NCBI RefSeq assembly: GCF_023503965.1
Contig: NZ_CP097298.1
Location: forward strand, 1,939,001 to 2,003,000
Reading direction: 5' to 3'
DNA: 64,000 nt
From: Brevundimonas albigilva
GTDB lineage: Bacteria; Pseudomonadota; Alphaproteobacteria; Caulobacterales; Caulobacteraceae
Shown: positions 21,551 to 32,074 of the stretch, piece by piece
Layout of the letters: each line of letters begins with the position of its first letter
Numbering within the stretch: position 1 is the stretch's first letter
Notes under the pieces: model-generated
Told to the model about the DNA's origin: nothing
Databases searched by the model: none
The model's input: only the letters and a program-made list of their open reading frames with translations
Program-made: the position numbers and the translations under genes

Positions 21551-22743
21551 ATGTCGATACAATCCACCCTTTCGGCCGCTGCGGCGGTCCTCCTCCTGTC
21601 GGCGGCGCCCGCGCTGGCCGGCGGACCCGGTCACGGCGGCGGCGGGGGCTGCGGCGGGGGTTGCGGCGGCGGCGGCCACCCCGGCGGCAATCGCAACATC
21701 AACGTGAACGTCAACGGCGGCGCCTACGCCAATGCCAACGCCAGCGCGCGGTCCTACGCCGGCGGCTATGTCAACGCCCGCTCCTATTCGTCCTCCTACA
21801 GCTCGGGCTGGTCGCGCGGCGGCGGTCACGGCGGCGTGGCCGTCTATGGCAGCGGCTACGGCGACGCCGGCCACTACGGCGGCGGCTACTACGGCGGGGG
21901 CGCTTCCTCGATCCAGTTCACCGGGCCGGCGCCGATCTCGGCGCCGATGGGCTATCCGGTCTCGGGGTTCGGCCGCGACTACATCGGCTGGCGGCGTCCG
22001 GCGCCCTATCCGGCGTCCGGCTACGGCGTGCAACTGCTACGCCCCGGCCCCGGCGCCGGCCTATGCGCCCCCGCCGGCCTATGTTCAGGCCCCGCCCGTC
22101 CAGATCGCGCCGCAGCGGGTCTATGTGGCTCCGCCCCAGGTGAACTACGCCCCGCCTGAAATCATCTCGGCCCCGCCGGTCTATATCGAGCAGCCGCCGA
22201 TCTATGTGCAGTCGCCGCCGGTCAACGTCGGCCCGCAGCGGGTCTATGTCGATGCGCCCGCGGTCAACATCGCGCCTCCGGAAGTCGTCTCGGCCCCGCC
22301 GGTCTATGTCGAACAGGCCCCGATCCGCGTGCAGTCGCCCCCGGTCAACGTCGGTCCCGCCCGCGTCATGGTCGATGCGCCCGACGTCCGCGTCGCCCCG
22401 GCCGAGGTCCAGGTCGCGCCGCCCGCCTATATCGAGCAGGCCCCCGTCCAGGTGCGCCCGGCGCCGGTCGAGGTCGGTCCGGCTCGCGTGATGGTCGACG
22501 CGCCCGAGGTCCGGGTGGCCCCGGCCCGACGTGCAGTATGCGCCTCCGGCCTATGTCGAACAGGCGCCGATGCGGGTGCAGGCGCCGCCGGTGCATGTCG
22601 CCCCGGCCCAGGTCTACGTCGAACCTTCGCAGGTCCAGGTCGCGCCGCCGACCTACTATGGCGACCTGCCGCCGCCGGAGAACGTCGCCCCGCAGGCGCC
22701 GCCGCGCCACAACTATCGCCAGGAGCCCGGCGAGCGCGGCTAG
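21551..22743 (+). CDS. Secreted repeat protein: Gly-rich head and Pro/Val-rich repeat tail (two frameshifts)
   Basis: A signal peptide (cleavage after ALA) leads into a Gly-rich region (GGGGGCGGGCGGGG) and an Asn/Ala/Tyr/Ser/Gly region, about 150 residues. The frame then shifts near 22030 into a tail of ~41-residue units of pattern P-P-x-Y-[VI]-E-Q-x-P-[IV]-x-V...V-x-V-G-P-x-x-V-x-V-D-A-P, and shifts again near 22526. The second break is certain: the unit spacing is 123 bases except 124 there. About 395 residues in total. No enzyme domain. Composition suggests an extracellular, fibrous or surface protein. Function unknown. Confidence 0.75.
22071..22662 (+). repeat. Tandem coding repeat, units of 102 and 123 bases
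   Basis: Units begin at the codons for P-P-x-Y at 22071, 22173, 22296, 22419, 22543 and 22645. The spacings are 102, 123, 123, 124 and 102 bases. The single odd base marks the second indel in the gene. Confidence 0.85.
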
Positions 22744-22746
22744 GCT

Positions 22747-23462
22747 TCAGATCGCGGCGATCGTCTCGGCGATCGCCCGCGCCGCCTGGCGCGGATCGGC
22801 CGCCGCCGTGATCGGCCGGCCGATCACCAGGTGGCTGGCCCCGGCCCTCAGCGCCGCCTCGGGCGTCGCCGCCCGCGCCTGGTCGTCCAGGGCGGCGCCC
22901 GCCGGCCGCACCCCCGGCGTCACGATCAGGAAGTCGTCGCGGCCCGCCTGGGTCGCGATCTCGCGCGCGCGGGCCGCCTCGTGCGGGCTGGAGACGACGC
23001 CATCGATCCCCGCGTCCAGCGCCTGGCGCACCCGGCGCTCCACCAGTTCGGCGGGCGACAGGGCGTGGTCGTCGGCGATCAGGTCCTCGGCGGTCAGGCT
23101 GGTCAGGACGGTGACGCCCAGCACCTTCAGCCCCGATCCGGCGACCCCCGGGCCGCCGCCGCCATCACTTGGGGCCGCGCATGGACCGTCAGTAGATCGC
23201 AGCCCGACCCGGCCAGGTTCGCCGCCGCCTTCTCCACCGTCGCGCCGATGTCGTGCAGCTTCCAGTCTAGGAAGACCTTGCGCCCGTCCGCCTTCAGCGC
23301 GCGCGCCAGGTCCATGCCTCCCGCCGCGAACAGCTGCAGGCCGATCTTGTAGAAGCCGACGGCGTCCCCGATCGTCTCCACCAGACGGGCGGCCTCGGCG
23401 GTGGTCGGCACGTCCAGGGCGCAGACGATGCGGTCGTCGGGCAGGCGGTCGGGCTGGGTCAT
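22747..23462 (-). CDS. pyrF: Orotidine 5'-phosphate decarboxylase (frameshifted)
   Basis: The active-site signature FLDWKLHDIGATVEKA carries the Lys-Asp charge network. The start has IVCALDVPT, and the second half has VTPGVRP and ASHLVIGRPIT, the phosphate-binding loop. It makes UMP in pyrimidine synthesis and is normally essential. The frame breaks in a C-run (plus strand 23145-23149): one extra base gives GVAGSGLKVLGVTVLTS. This is therefore almost surely sequence error. Confidence 0.94.
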
Positions 23463-23543
23463 CGACGGGCTCGCGCTGACCGGCTATGGCTGACGCGAGG
23501 GACGTCGGCGGCCGGCGATTCGTGAATTGGGCGAGGCAAGGCG

Positions 23544-24242
23544 ATGAACGCCGTCGATCTGGGTGTCAACCTGTTCGTGACCCTGTTCGCCCTGCTGGAC
23601 CCGATCGGGAATCTGCCGATCTTCGCCGCCGCCACCGCCGGCGCGACCCTGCGCCAGCGCATTTCGGTCTCGGCCCTGATCTGCGTCTTCGCGGCGGTCT
23701 TTCTGGCCTTCTTCCTGTTCACCGGCCTGGCCCTGCTGCAGTTCTTCGGCATCTCCCTGGCGGCGTTCCGCATCGCCGGGGGCATTCTGCTGCTGTTCCT
23801 GGGCCTGGACATGGCGCGCGGCGACTTCCTGGCCATGTTCGCCGACAAGGACGCCCTGGCCGACAGCCAGGACGTGCGCGGTTATGCGCGGCGGCGGTTC
23901 CAGCGGCTGGTCGTGCCCTTCGCCATTCCCCTGATGATCGGGCCGGGCGCCATCTCGGCGGTCATCATCCAGGCGGGCGAGGCGGCCAAGCTGGGCTATG
24001 CCGGGACCATCGGCTCGGTCGTCGCCATCGCCGCCGCCTGCGCCGTCTCCTTCGTCTGTTTCGCCCTGACGGGCTCGCTGAGCCGGCTGCTGGGCGAGGT
24101 CGGCATGGCGATCATCGTCAAGGTTCTGGGCCTGATCCTGTGCGCCCTGGCCATCCAGTTCATCCTGCTGGGCCTGGGCGAGGCGGTGCCGGGCATGATC
24201 TCGGGCGCGGTGACGACGCCCTATCCCGCCGTCGGCCGCTGA
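23544..24242 (+). CDS. MarC family (UPF0056) inner-membrane protein
   Basis: 232 residues with six membrane helices. Typical motifs are FALLDPIGNLPIF near the start and VPFAIPLMIGPGAIS in the middle. The family once linked to multiple antibiotic resistance has no proven function and may be a transporter. Confidence 0.9.
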   Translation: MNAVDLGVNLFVTLFALLDPIGNLPIFAAATAGATLRQRISVSALICVFAAVFLAFFLFTGLALLQFFGISLAAFRIAGGILLLFLGLDMARGDFLAMFADKDALADSQDVRGYARRRFQRLVVPFAIPLMIGPGAISAVIIQAGEAAKLGYAGTIGSVVAIAAACAVSFVCFALTGSLSRLLGEVGMAIIVKVLGLILCALAIQFILLGLGEAVPGMISGAVTTPYPAVGR

Positions 24243-24251
24243 GGCCGCAGA

Positions 24252-25051
24252 TCAGATGCGCGCCAGCCGCCGGGCGTGACCGGCGGCCATCTTCAGGGCC
24301 AGGCCCTCGGGCAGATGGCGCGCCAGGGCGACCAGCACCGTGTTCATGGGGCCGGGCGTGACCTGGGGCCGGTTCGCCTCGCAGGCCGCGAAACCGATCC
24401 GCGCCACGCGGTCGGCCGTCATCCACATCCAGGCCGGATAGGCCTTGGACACCTCGGCGCGCGAGCCGTTGACGTCGTGGAATTCGGTCAGGGTGTAGCC
24501 GGGATTGATCACGGTGACGTGGACGCCCGTCCCCTGCGTCTCCAGGTGCAGGCCCTGGCTGGCCTTGATCAGGAAGCTCTTGATCGGCCCGTACAGGGTG
24601 TCGCCGCCCGTGGCGGGCAGGTGGCCGGCGACCGAGGCCACGTTCAGCACCCGACCAAAGCCCCGCTCGACCATGCCCGGCAGAAGCAGGCGCGACAGTT
24701 CGGCCGGCGCGATCAGCATGACCTGCAGCATGGCCCGATGGTCGGCCAAGGACGTCTGCAGAAAACCCGTCACCCGGCTGAAGCCGGCGTTGTTGACCAG
24801 GCCGTCGATCGTCAGCCCCCGGGAGGCCAGGGTCGCGACCAGCCGCTCCGGCGCGGCGGGATCGGCCAGGTCCTCGGTCACGACCGCGGCCGTCACGCCG
24901 TGCGCGGCCTCGATCTGGTCGGCCAGGGCGCGCAGGGGCGGCTCGCGCCGCGCGGTCAGGACGACGTTCCAGCCCTCGGACGCATAGACGCGGGCCAGGG
25001 CCGCGCCGATTCCGGCCGAGGCCCCGGTACCAGGATGGTGCGCCGGCTCAC
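24252..25051 (-). CDS. SDR family NAD(P)-dependent oxidoreductase (frameshifted)
   Basis: The Rossmann start TGASAGIGAALAR is reached only after adding one base near 25029 (GTACC should probably be GTCACC or similar). The rest is in one frame: VNNAGF, the catalytic Ser in NVASVAGHLPA, YGPIKSF with the Tyr-x-x-x-Lys pair, and NPGYTLTEF. The ~266-residue length is typical of the classical SDR family. The GTG start at 25051 lies two bases from the Rrf2 stop, so the two form an operon. The substrate is unknown. Confidence 0.88.
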
Positions 25052-25052
25052 C

Positions 25053-25522
25053 TCAGGCCGCGACAGGGCAGGCGCCGTGGGGCGCGAACCCGGCCAGGGA
25101 GGCGGGGTCCTTGTCCAGCAGATCGGCGATGGTGATCTTACCCAGGGCGGCGGTGGCGGCCTCGTCGGCGGCGGTCAGGGCCTTGGCCACCTGACGCGGA
25201 ATATGCTCGCCGACCGGGCAGCCCTTGGCCCCGGCGGGGGCGAGCCCAGGTGGGCGCAGCCGTTCACCGCCTTCAGAACCTCGTCCAGCGTGATCGACTC
25301 GGGCTGGCGCAGCAGCCACGACCCGCCGGTCGCGCCTGGCCGGGTGGCGATCAGTCCCGCCTTGGCCAGCAGGGCCGTGACGCGGCGCACGACCACGGGA
25401 TTGGTCGGAATGGAGGACGCCAGCAGGGCGCTGGGCGCCGCCTGGGCAGGGCCGAAGGCGCCCTTGTGGGCCATATAGGCCAGGGCGTGGGCGGCGACGG
25501 GAAAGCGCTGGCTGTCTGACAT
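25053..25522 (-). CDS. Rrf2 family transcriptional regulator (frameshifted)
   Basis: The winged helix has the family core IPTNPVVVRRV...LAKAGLIATRPGATGGSWL, a 'wing' of Gly-Gly and a later helix. The frame breaks in a C-run (plus strand G at 25236-25240); with one more base it continues AGAKGCPVGEHIPRQVAKAL. The C-terminus holds Cys residues (CAHLG, GCPVG) that could sense redox or bind a cluster, but the IscR triad is not clear. It is the first gene of an operon with the SDR. Confidence 0.85.
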
Positions 25523-25690
25523 GATCGTGTTCCGTCAGGGAAAATAGGCCTTCATCCGCCGAATCACAAATCCGTCCCCGGCGTCGGGAAACCGAATCCC
25601 GCCGCCCGCGATTGAAGACGGCGCGGAATGGGCCTAAAGGCTCGCCGCTTTGAAGGGACCGACGCCCTGTCGGAGACCCGGAGGATACGC

Positions 25691-27666
25691 ATGGCCGGGG
25701 ATACTCCCCACGACGCGGGCGCTTCCCCGCCAGCGTCGAACACGCCGAAGACATCCACCAACGCCACGGGACCGGAGTCCCATGCGCCCGGCGGCCAGGC
25801 GACGTCGCACGGCGGCTTCTGGGCCCTGACCCTGGGCGCGATCGGCGTGGTGTTCGGCGACATCGGCACCAGCCCCCTCTATGCGCTGCGCGAGGCGATC
25901 GACCACGCCCGCGACGGCGTGGGCGGCGATCTGGCCGTGGTCGGCGTGGTGTCGCTGGCCTTCTGGGCGCTGATGGTCGTGGTGACGTTCAAGTACGTCT
26001 TTTTCCTGATGCGCGCCGACAACAAGGGCGAAGGCGGCACCCTGTCGCTGATGGCCCTGGCCCAGTTCGCGGTCGGCCGGCGCAGCGCCTGGATCTTCAT
26101 CCTGGGCGTCTGCGGCGCGGCCCTGTTCTACGGCGACGGCATCATCACGCCCGCCATTTCGGTGCTGTCGGCGGTCGAGGGCCTGCAGGACGCGCCGGGC
26201 ATAGGCGGCGGGCTGGACCCGTTCATCGTGCCGATCTCGGCCGGCATCCTGATCGCCCTGTTCCTGGTGCAGTCGCGGGGCACGGCGGGCCTGGCCAAAT
26301 TCTTCGGACCGATCACCGCCGTCTGGTTCCTGTCCCTGGGCGCGCTGGGCCTGGTGCACATCTTCGACGACATCTCGATCCTGCGCGCCCTGTCGCCCCA
26401 CTACGGCGTCCAGCTGCTGCTCAACGACGGCTTCCTGGGCTTCGTCATCCTGGGCAGCGTCTTCCTGGCCGTCACCGGGGCCGAGGCGCTGTACGCCGAC
26501 ATGGGCCATTTCGGAAAGGCGCCGATCGCATGGGCTGGCTGGCCTTCGTCCTGCCGTGCCTGACGCTGAACTACCTGGGCCAGGGCGCCCTGATCCTGGA
26601 CAATCCGGGCGCCTCGGAAAACCCGTTCTGGAACATGGTGCCGCAGGTCGCCTACTGGCCGATGCTGATCCTGGCCACGGCCGCGACCGTGATCGCCTCC
26701 CAGGCCGTCATCACCGGCGCCTTCTCGGTGACGCAACAGGCGGTGCAGCTGGGCCTTCTGCCGCGCATCGACATCCGCAACACGTCCGAGACCCAGGCCG
26801 GCCAGATCTTCGTGCCGGCGGTCAACAGCTTCCTGATGATCGGGGTGCTGGTGCTGCTGGTGGTGTTCCAGAGCTCGCACAACCTCACCGCCGCCTATGG
26901 CGTGGCGGTGACCGGCACCATGCTGGTCAACACCCTGATGGCCTATTTCGTCATCACCAAGGGCTGGAAGTGGCCGATGTGGGCGGTGGCGGGCACGCTG
27001 ATCCCGTTCGCCTTCATCGACAGCGTCTTCCTGACGTCCAACCTGCTGAAGATCCCGGACGGCGCCTGGATGCCGCTGGTGCTGGGCGCGGCCCTGGTGG
27101 TGATCATGTGGACCTGGGTGCGCGGCACCCAGATCCTGACGGCCAAGACCCGCAAGGACAGCCTGCCGCTGACCGATCTGATCGAGATGCTCCAGGCCCG
27201 GCCGCCGCACCGCGCGCCCGGCACGGCCATCTTCCTGACCTCCGACCCCGAGGTCGCCCCGGTCGCCCTGATGCACAATCTCAAGCACAACAAGGTGCTG
27301 CACGAGAAGAACGTCATCCTGACCGTACGCACCGCCGAGCGGCCGCGCGTGCCGGAAAGGGAGCGCGTGCGGATGGAGCCGATCAACGACGACTTCAAGA
27401 AGCTGACCATCTCCTACGGCTTCATGGAGACGCCCAACGTCCCGCGCGCGCTGGGTCTGTGCCGCAAGCAGGGTCTGAAGTTCGACATCATGTCGACCAG
27501 CTTCTTCCTGGGGCGGCGTTCGCTGATCCCGTCGGCGCGCCAGGGCATGCCGTTGTGGCAGGACAAGCTGTTCATCTTCCTGATGCGCAACGCCGCCAAT
27601 CCGACCGACTTCTTCCACATCCCGCCCGGCCGCGTGGTCGAGCTGGGCGCGCAGGTGGCGGTTTGA
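25691..27666 (+). CDS. kup: Kup/Trk-type potassium uptake protein (frameshifted)
   Basis: About 658 residues. Family motifs: [15 protein letters not shown] in helix 1, [23 protein letters not shown] and [14 protein letters not shown]. There are ~12 membrane helices and a cytoplasmic tail ([15 protein letters not shown]). It imports K+ with protons. The frame breaks near 26526 (KAPI then [15 protein letters not shown]); one C restores 'PIRMGW'. GGAGGA upstream supports the ATG at 25691, giving a ~40-residue polar N-terminal extension. The stop overlaps the rsmB start. Confidence 0.94.
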
Positions 27667-29051
27667 ACGGCGGCGGAAGAAACTCCGACGCGCGCGGGCG
27701 GCGCATCGCGACCAAGGGCAGGCCGCGTCCGGCCTCGACCCAGGCCGCCGCCCCGTCGCAGGACGACATCGGGGTCGAGGCCCGCGTCGTCGCCGGCCTG
27801 CTGCTGAACGCCGCGCTGGAAAGGCGCAACGGCCTGGACGAGGCCCTGTCGCAACCGCCGGCGCGCGCGCTGGCGCCCGTCGACCGGGCCTTCGCCCGCG
27901 CCGTGGCCATGGCGGCCCTGCGCCGCCTGGGCGAGATCGACCAGATCCTGGACCGCCGCCTGGACAAGGCCCCGCCCGAGGCGGTCCGCACATTGCTGCG
28001 CATCGCCCTGGCCCAGACGCTGGTGCTGGAGACGCCCGCCTTCGCCGCCGTCTCGACGGCCGTGAAACTGGCCGAGCGCGACCCCAAGACCCGGCCCTAC
28101 AAGAACCTGGTCAACGCCGTGCTGCGCGGCGTCGGCCGCGACGGCCCCGGCCTGACCACGGCCGAAAGCAACCTGCCCGACTGGATCGCCGCCCGCTGGA
28201 AGGCCGCCTACGGCGAGGCGACCCTGGCCGCCCTGGCCCTGGCGGGACGCGACGAGCCGCCCACCGACCTCAGCCTGAAGCCCGGCGTCGATCCGGCCGC
28301 CGTGGCCGAGGCCGTTGAGGGCGAGACCCTCTATTCGGGCGGGACGGGCGGCACGGTCCGCACCGGACGTCGCGGCGACGTGGCGACCTGGCCCGGTTTC
28401 GAGGACGGCGACTGGTGGGTGCAGGACGCCGCCGCCGCCGCGCCCGCCCGCCTCTTGGACGTCAAGGCCGGCGAGACGGCGCTGGACATGTGCGCCGCGC
28501 CCGGCGGCAAGACGCTGCAACTGGCCGCCGCCGGCGCCGACGTCGTCGCGCTGGACCGGTCGGCGCCGCGGCTGAAACGCCTGGCCCAGAACCTGGAGCG
28601 CACCGGCCTGACAGCCGAGGTGATCGCCGTCCCGGCCGAGGATTGGGACGATCCCCGCGCCTTCGACGCCGTCCTGCTGGACGCGCCGTGCACCGCCACC
28701 GGCACCTTCCGCCGGAATCCCGAGGTCCTGCGCGCCACCCGCCCCGCCGACGTGGCCAAGCTGGCCGACGTCCAGCACCGGCTGCTGGACGCCGCGGCCC
28801 AGCGGGTCAAGCCGGGCGGCCGCCTGGTCTATTGCACCTGCTCGCTGGAGCGCGAGGAGGGCGAGACCCAGGTGATCGCCTTCCTGCGCCGCAACCCGGC
28901 CTTCCGCACCGCTCCGGCCGACCCCGCCGCCGTGGGCGCCCCGCCCGAGGCCCTGACCCCCGAAGGCTGGCTTCGCATCCTGCCCTCGATGCAGGCCGAA
29001 CGCGGCGGCCTGGACGGCTTCTTCGCCGCCAAGCTGGAACGGATCGGCTAG
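27663..29051 (+). CDS. rsmB: 16S rRNA (cytosine-C5) methyltransferase RsmB-like
   Basis: 462 residues from a TTG overlapping the kup stop (TTGA). The N-terminus is a basic linker, then a NusB-like RNA-binding domain (VDRAFARAVAMAALRRLGEID ... ERDPKTRPYKNLVNAVLR). The methyltransferase domain follows: ALDMCAAPGGKT for SAM, LDAPCTATG with the first Cys, and YCTCSLE with the catalytic Cys. It methylates C967 of 16S rRNA in E. coli. Close relatives methylate other sites, so the exact base is inferred. Confidence 0.9.
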   Translation: MNGGGRNSDARGRRIATKGRPRPASTQAAAPSQDDIGVEARVVAGLLLNAALERRNGLDEALSQPPARALAPVDRAFARAVAMAALRRLGEIDQILDRRLDKAPPEAVRTLLRIALAQTLVLETPAFAAVSTAVKLAERDPKTRPYKNLVNAVLRGVGRDGPGLTTAESNLPDWIAARWKAAYGEATLAALALAGRDEPPTDLSLKPGVDPAAVAEAVEGETLYSGGTGGTVRTGRRGDVATWPGFEDGDWWVQDAAAAAPARLLDVKAGETALDMCAAPGGKTLQLAAAGADVVALDRSAPRLKRLAQNLERTGLTAEVIAVPAEDWDDPRAFDAVLLDAPCTATGTFRRNPEVLRATRPADVAKLADVQHRLLDAAAQRVKPGGRLVYCTCSLEREEGETQVIAFLRRNPAFRTAPADPAAVGAPPEALTPEGWLRILPSMQAERGGLDGFFAAKLERIG

Positions 29052-29103
29052 AGTCCTGGCGGGGCCGCCTTGCCCCCGCCTTCGTCCCGTCCTATCCGGG
29101 GGC

Positions 29104-29769
29104 ATGGCCGCATCCCCCCTGATCTGTCCGTCCATTCTCGCCAGCGACTTCTCGCGCCTGGGCGACGAGGTCCGCGCCCTGGACGCCGCCGGCGCCGACT
29201 GGATCCACATCGACGTCATGGACGGCCATTTCGTGCCGAACCTGACGATGGGCCCGGACATCGTGAAGGCGATCCGGCCCTGCACGACCCGTCCCTTCGA
29301 CGTTCACCTGATGGTGGCGCCGGTCGACAACTGGCTCGAGGCCTATCGCGACGCGGGGGCCGACATCCTGAGCGTCCATCCCGAGAGCGGCCCGCACCTG
29401 CACCGCACCCTGGGCCGCATCCGGCAGCTGGGCGCCAAGGCCGGGATCGTCTTCAACCCGGCCACCCCCCTGTCGATCCTGGAAGAGGTCGTCGACCTAG
29501 TGGACCTGGTGCTGATCATGTCGGTCAATCCCGGTTTCGGCGGGCAGAAGTTCATCGACGCCTCCCTGGCCAAGATCCAGCGCGCCCGCGCCATCCTGGA
29601 CCGCGCCGGATCGGCCGCGCATCTCCAGGTCGACGGCGGCGTCACCGCCGCGAACGCCGCGGCCTGCGTCGACGCCGGGGCCGACGCCCTCGTGGCCGGC
29701 TCGTTCGTGTTCAAGGGCGACTATGCGACAAACATCGCCGCCCTGAAGGCCGTGCCGGAAGCGGCGTGA
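29104..29769 (+). CDS. rpe: Ribulose-phosphate 3-epimerase
   Basis: 221 residues, full family length. TIM-barrel motifs: ICPSILASDF, HIDVMDGHFVPN (metal His/Asp), MSVNPGFGGQKF, QVDGGV and ADALVAGSFVF. It interconverts ribulose-5-P and xylulose-5-P in the pentose-phosphate pathway. The stop overlaps the GTG of the heparinase gene (GTGA), so they are translated together. Confidence 0.95.
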   Translation: MAASPLICPSILASDFSRLGDEVRALDAAGADWIHIDVMDGHFVPNLTMGPDIVKAIRPCTTRPFDVHLMVAPVDNWLEAYRDAGADILSVHPESGPHLHRTLGRIRQLGAKAGIVFNPATPLSILEEVVDLVDLVLIMSVNPGFGGQKFIDASLAKIQRARAILDRAGSAAHLQVDGGVTAANAAACVDAGADALVAGSFVFKGDYATNIAALKAVPEAA

Positions 29770-31604
29770 GCCCCCTCGGCCCCTTCGCCCCGCGCGGCTC
29801 GGACGGCGGCCCCGAGGTCGCCCCCGGCCATATTCCCGGCCTGGCCGGCGCCCCTGTCCGGACGCCGGTGCGCGCCGGCGACGTCCGGGCCGGTCCCGGC
29901 CTGTGGCCCGCCCTGGCCGGCCGGCTGGCGACCCGCCAGCTGTGGATCGAACTGTATGGCCTTCCCGGCTACAGCCTGACGCTGGGCGGGCGCAGGGCGA
30001 CCGGCTTCGCGGCCACGCCGCGCGACTTCCGGCCGCTGGACCCGGAGATGGCGGCGACCCAGGCCAAGGCGATCCTGGGCGGCCGTTTCGTCCTGGGCGG
30101 GGCGGCGATGGAGGTCGACGCGCCCGCCGATCCCTGGAACCGGCCCAGCCCGTCGCGCGCCTTCGCCGTGGAGCTTCACGCCTTCGAATGGCTGCCGCCC
30201 CTGATGTCCCAGGGCGAGCGCGGCGCCCGGGAGGCGCTGCGGCTGGCGCTGGGATGGCAGGACGCCTTCGCCCGCTGGTCGCCGTTCGCCTGGGGGCCGG
30301 ACATCCTGGCCCGGCGCGTCATCCGCCTGTCCTGCGCGGCGCGCAAGCTGGGCGCGGCGGCGACCGAGGCCGAGCGCCTGCGTCTGGCGGACAGTCTGGC
30401 GCGTCAGGGACGGCAACTGCTGCGTCCGCCCGGCGGCCTGGCCGAGCGGGCGAACAAGCTGACCGCCGCCGCCATCGCCGGCTGCGCCCTGGCCGGGCCG
30501 GTCGGCGCGGGCCTGCGCCGCCGCGCCCTGGGCGGACTGGAAAGCGCGCTGAAGGCCACGGTGCTGGAGGACGGGGGGCACGCGACCCGCAGTCCCGAGG
30601 CCGGCCTTGAGCTGCTGCTGGACCTGCTGACCCTGGACGACGCCCTGGCCCAGCTGTCGGAGCCGACGCCGGCGGCCGTGTCCGGCGCGGTCGCCCGGTT
30701 GACCGAGGGGCTTCATGTCCTGGTTCTGCCCGACGGGCGTCTGGCCGCCTTCCAGGGCGGCGGCCCTTCGACGACGGCGCGCGTCGCGGCGGCCCGCGCC
30801 CACGACGACACCGCCGATCCGCGACGCGAGGCCGAAAGCGGCGGCGCCGTGGGCGGCATGATCCGCATCGCCAGCCCCCTGCTGACCATCATGGCCGACG
30901 CCGCCAGCCCGGCGCGCGGCGCCTGGGGCGCCGGCGCCTGCGCCCAGCCGCTGGCGCTGGAGGTCTGTTGCGGCCGCGACCGGTTGTTCACCGGCTCGGG
31001 CTGGACCCCGGCGGCGGTCGACCGGCAGGCGCTGCGGCTGACGCCGGGCCATTCGACCCTGACCCTGGGCGAACGCTCGCTGAACGATCCGCTGGGCGGC
31101 TGGAAGGGCGAGCTGCTGGGGCCGCGCCTGGTCGGCCCGCCGATCCACGTCAACGCCGACCACCGCCAGGGGGACGGCGCGGTCTGGCTGGACCTGGAAC
31201 ACGACGGCTGGGCCGAGCTGTTCGGCCTGAACCATCAGCGCCGGCTGTATCTGGACCAGCGCCTGGACGAGCTTCGGGCCGAGGAACGGCTGTTCCCCAC
31301 GCCGGGCCGCAAGGACGAGGTGCGCCAGATCGCGGCTCCCTACGCCATCCGCTTCCATCTGGAGCCGGGGGTGCAGGCCTCGCTGGCGCGCGACCGGCGC
31401 TCGATCCTGGTGCGCGGCGCCTCGGGCCGGGGCTGGTGGTTCCGGACGGACGGCCCCGACGTGGCCATCGAGCCCAGCGTGCACATCGACGCCGGGCTGA
31501 CGCGCCGCTCGCTCCAGATTGTCGTGCGCGGCTCGGCCCGCACCGACAGCGAGAGCAAGATCCGCTGGAAACTGAGCCCGGCGGGCGCCAGCGAGCCGTC
31601 GTAA
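29766..31604 (+). CDS. Heparinase II/III family protein
   Basis: 612 residues, GTG start overlapping rpe. An N-terminal alpha-toroid (residues ~120-330: SRAFAVELHAFEWLP, LALGWQDAFARWSPFAWG, RLSCAARKLG) precedes a C-terminal beta-sandwich (GHSTLTLGERSLND ... LDLEHDGWAELFGLNHQRRLYLD). The family are polysaccharide lyases, and the alphaproteobacterial branch is uncharacterised and probably acts on envelope sugar polymers. No signal peptide is seen, so location is unclear. It sits between rpe and purH, an order I know from Caulobacter relatives. Confidence 0.85.
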   Translation: MSPLGPFAPRGSDGGPEVAPGHIPGLAGAPVRTPVRAGDVRAGPGLWPALAGRLATRQLWIELYGLPGYSLTLGGRRATGFAATPRDFRPLDPEMAATQAKAILGGRFVLGGAAMEVDAPADPWNRPSPSRAFAVELHAFEWLPPLMSQGERGAREALRLALGWQDAFARWSPFAWGPDILARRVIRLSCAARKLGAAATEAERLRLADSLARQGRQLLRPPGGLAERANKLTAAAIAGCALAGPVGAGLRRRALGGLESALKATVLEDGGHATRSPEAGLELLLDLLTLDDALAQLSEPTPAAVSGAVARLTEGLHVLVLPDGRLAAFQGGGPSTTARVAAARAHDDTADPRREAESGGAVGGMIRIASPLLTIMADAASPARGAWGAGACAQPLALEVCCGRDRLFTGSGWTPAAVDRQALRLTPGHSTLTLGERSLNDPLGGWKGELLGPRLVGPPIHVNADHRQGDGAVWLDLEHDGWAELFGLNHQRRLYLDQRLDELRAEERLFPTPGRKDEVRQIAAPYAIRFHLEPGVQASLARDRRSILVRGASGRGWWFRTDGPDVAIEPSVHIDAGLTRRSLQIVVRGSARTDSESKIRWKLSPAGASEPS

Positions 31605-31618
31605 CGCCCAGGTAGTGG

Positions 31619-31900
31619 CTATTGGGGTGCGGGCGCGCCGCCTGGAGCCAATCGAAACTGGATCGTCGTCTCGAAACGAGCGGGCGCAGTCCTGGCTTTC
31701 AGCTTCCCTTGCGACATCGCTTCAATGGCGGCCTCTCCGAAGCCGTATCCTTCGGGTTGTTCGGACACCACCCGGCAATCCGAGACCGATCCGTCGGCCT
31801 CGGCCAGACAGTTGATCCGTGCGTAGCCGCGCTCTCCCGTCGTCGCACAACCGACAAGGACGAAGCAGGTTGCCAGGGTCGCGATCATCCCGATCCGCAT
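31619..31900 (-). CDS. Small lipoprotein with TonB C-terminal-like fold
   Basis: 93 residues. The lipobox is FVLVGC after a short signal. The mature part (GYARINCLAEADGSVSDCRVVSEQPEGYGFGEAAIEAM ... ) has the TonB C-terminal pattern 'V-x-G-x-V-x-x-x-x-x-V-x-x-S-x-P-x-G-x-F-x-x-A-A'. Two Cys may form a disulphide. Such free TonB-domain lipoproteins are of unknown function. It is convergent with the heparinase gene. Confidence 0.7.
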   Translation of the reverse strand: MRIGMIATLATCFVLVGCATTGERGYARINCLAEADGSVSDCRVVSEQPEGYGFGEAAIEAMSQGKLKARTAPARFETTIQFRLAPGGAPAPQ

Positions 31901-32074
31901 CTTTTCCTCCGTCACCCAAGGGTTGCGTTGGGGAATTAGGAGCCAGACAGGCCGTGGCGTCAATATGGAGCAGCCCGCCCCGCGGAGCCTGACATTTGGC
32001 GGGGGAGGGTGACGTGAGGACCGTTTGGCGTTAGACGCCCCGCCATCCTCCCCCCAGCCTTTACGGACGCCGCC

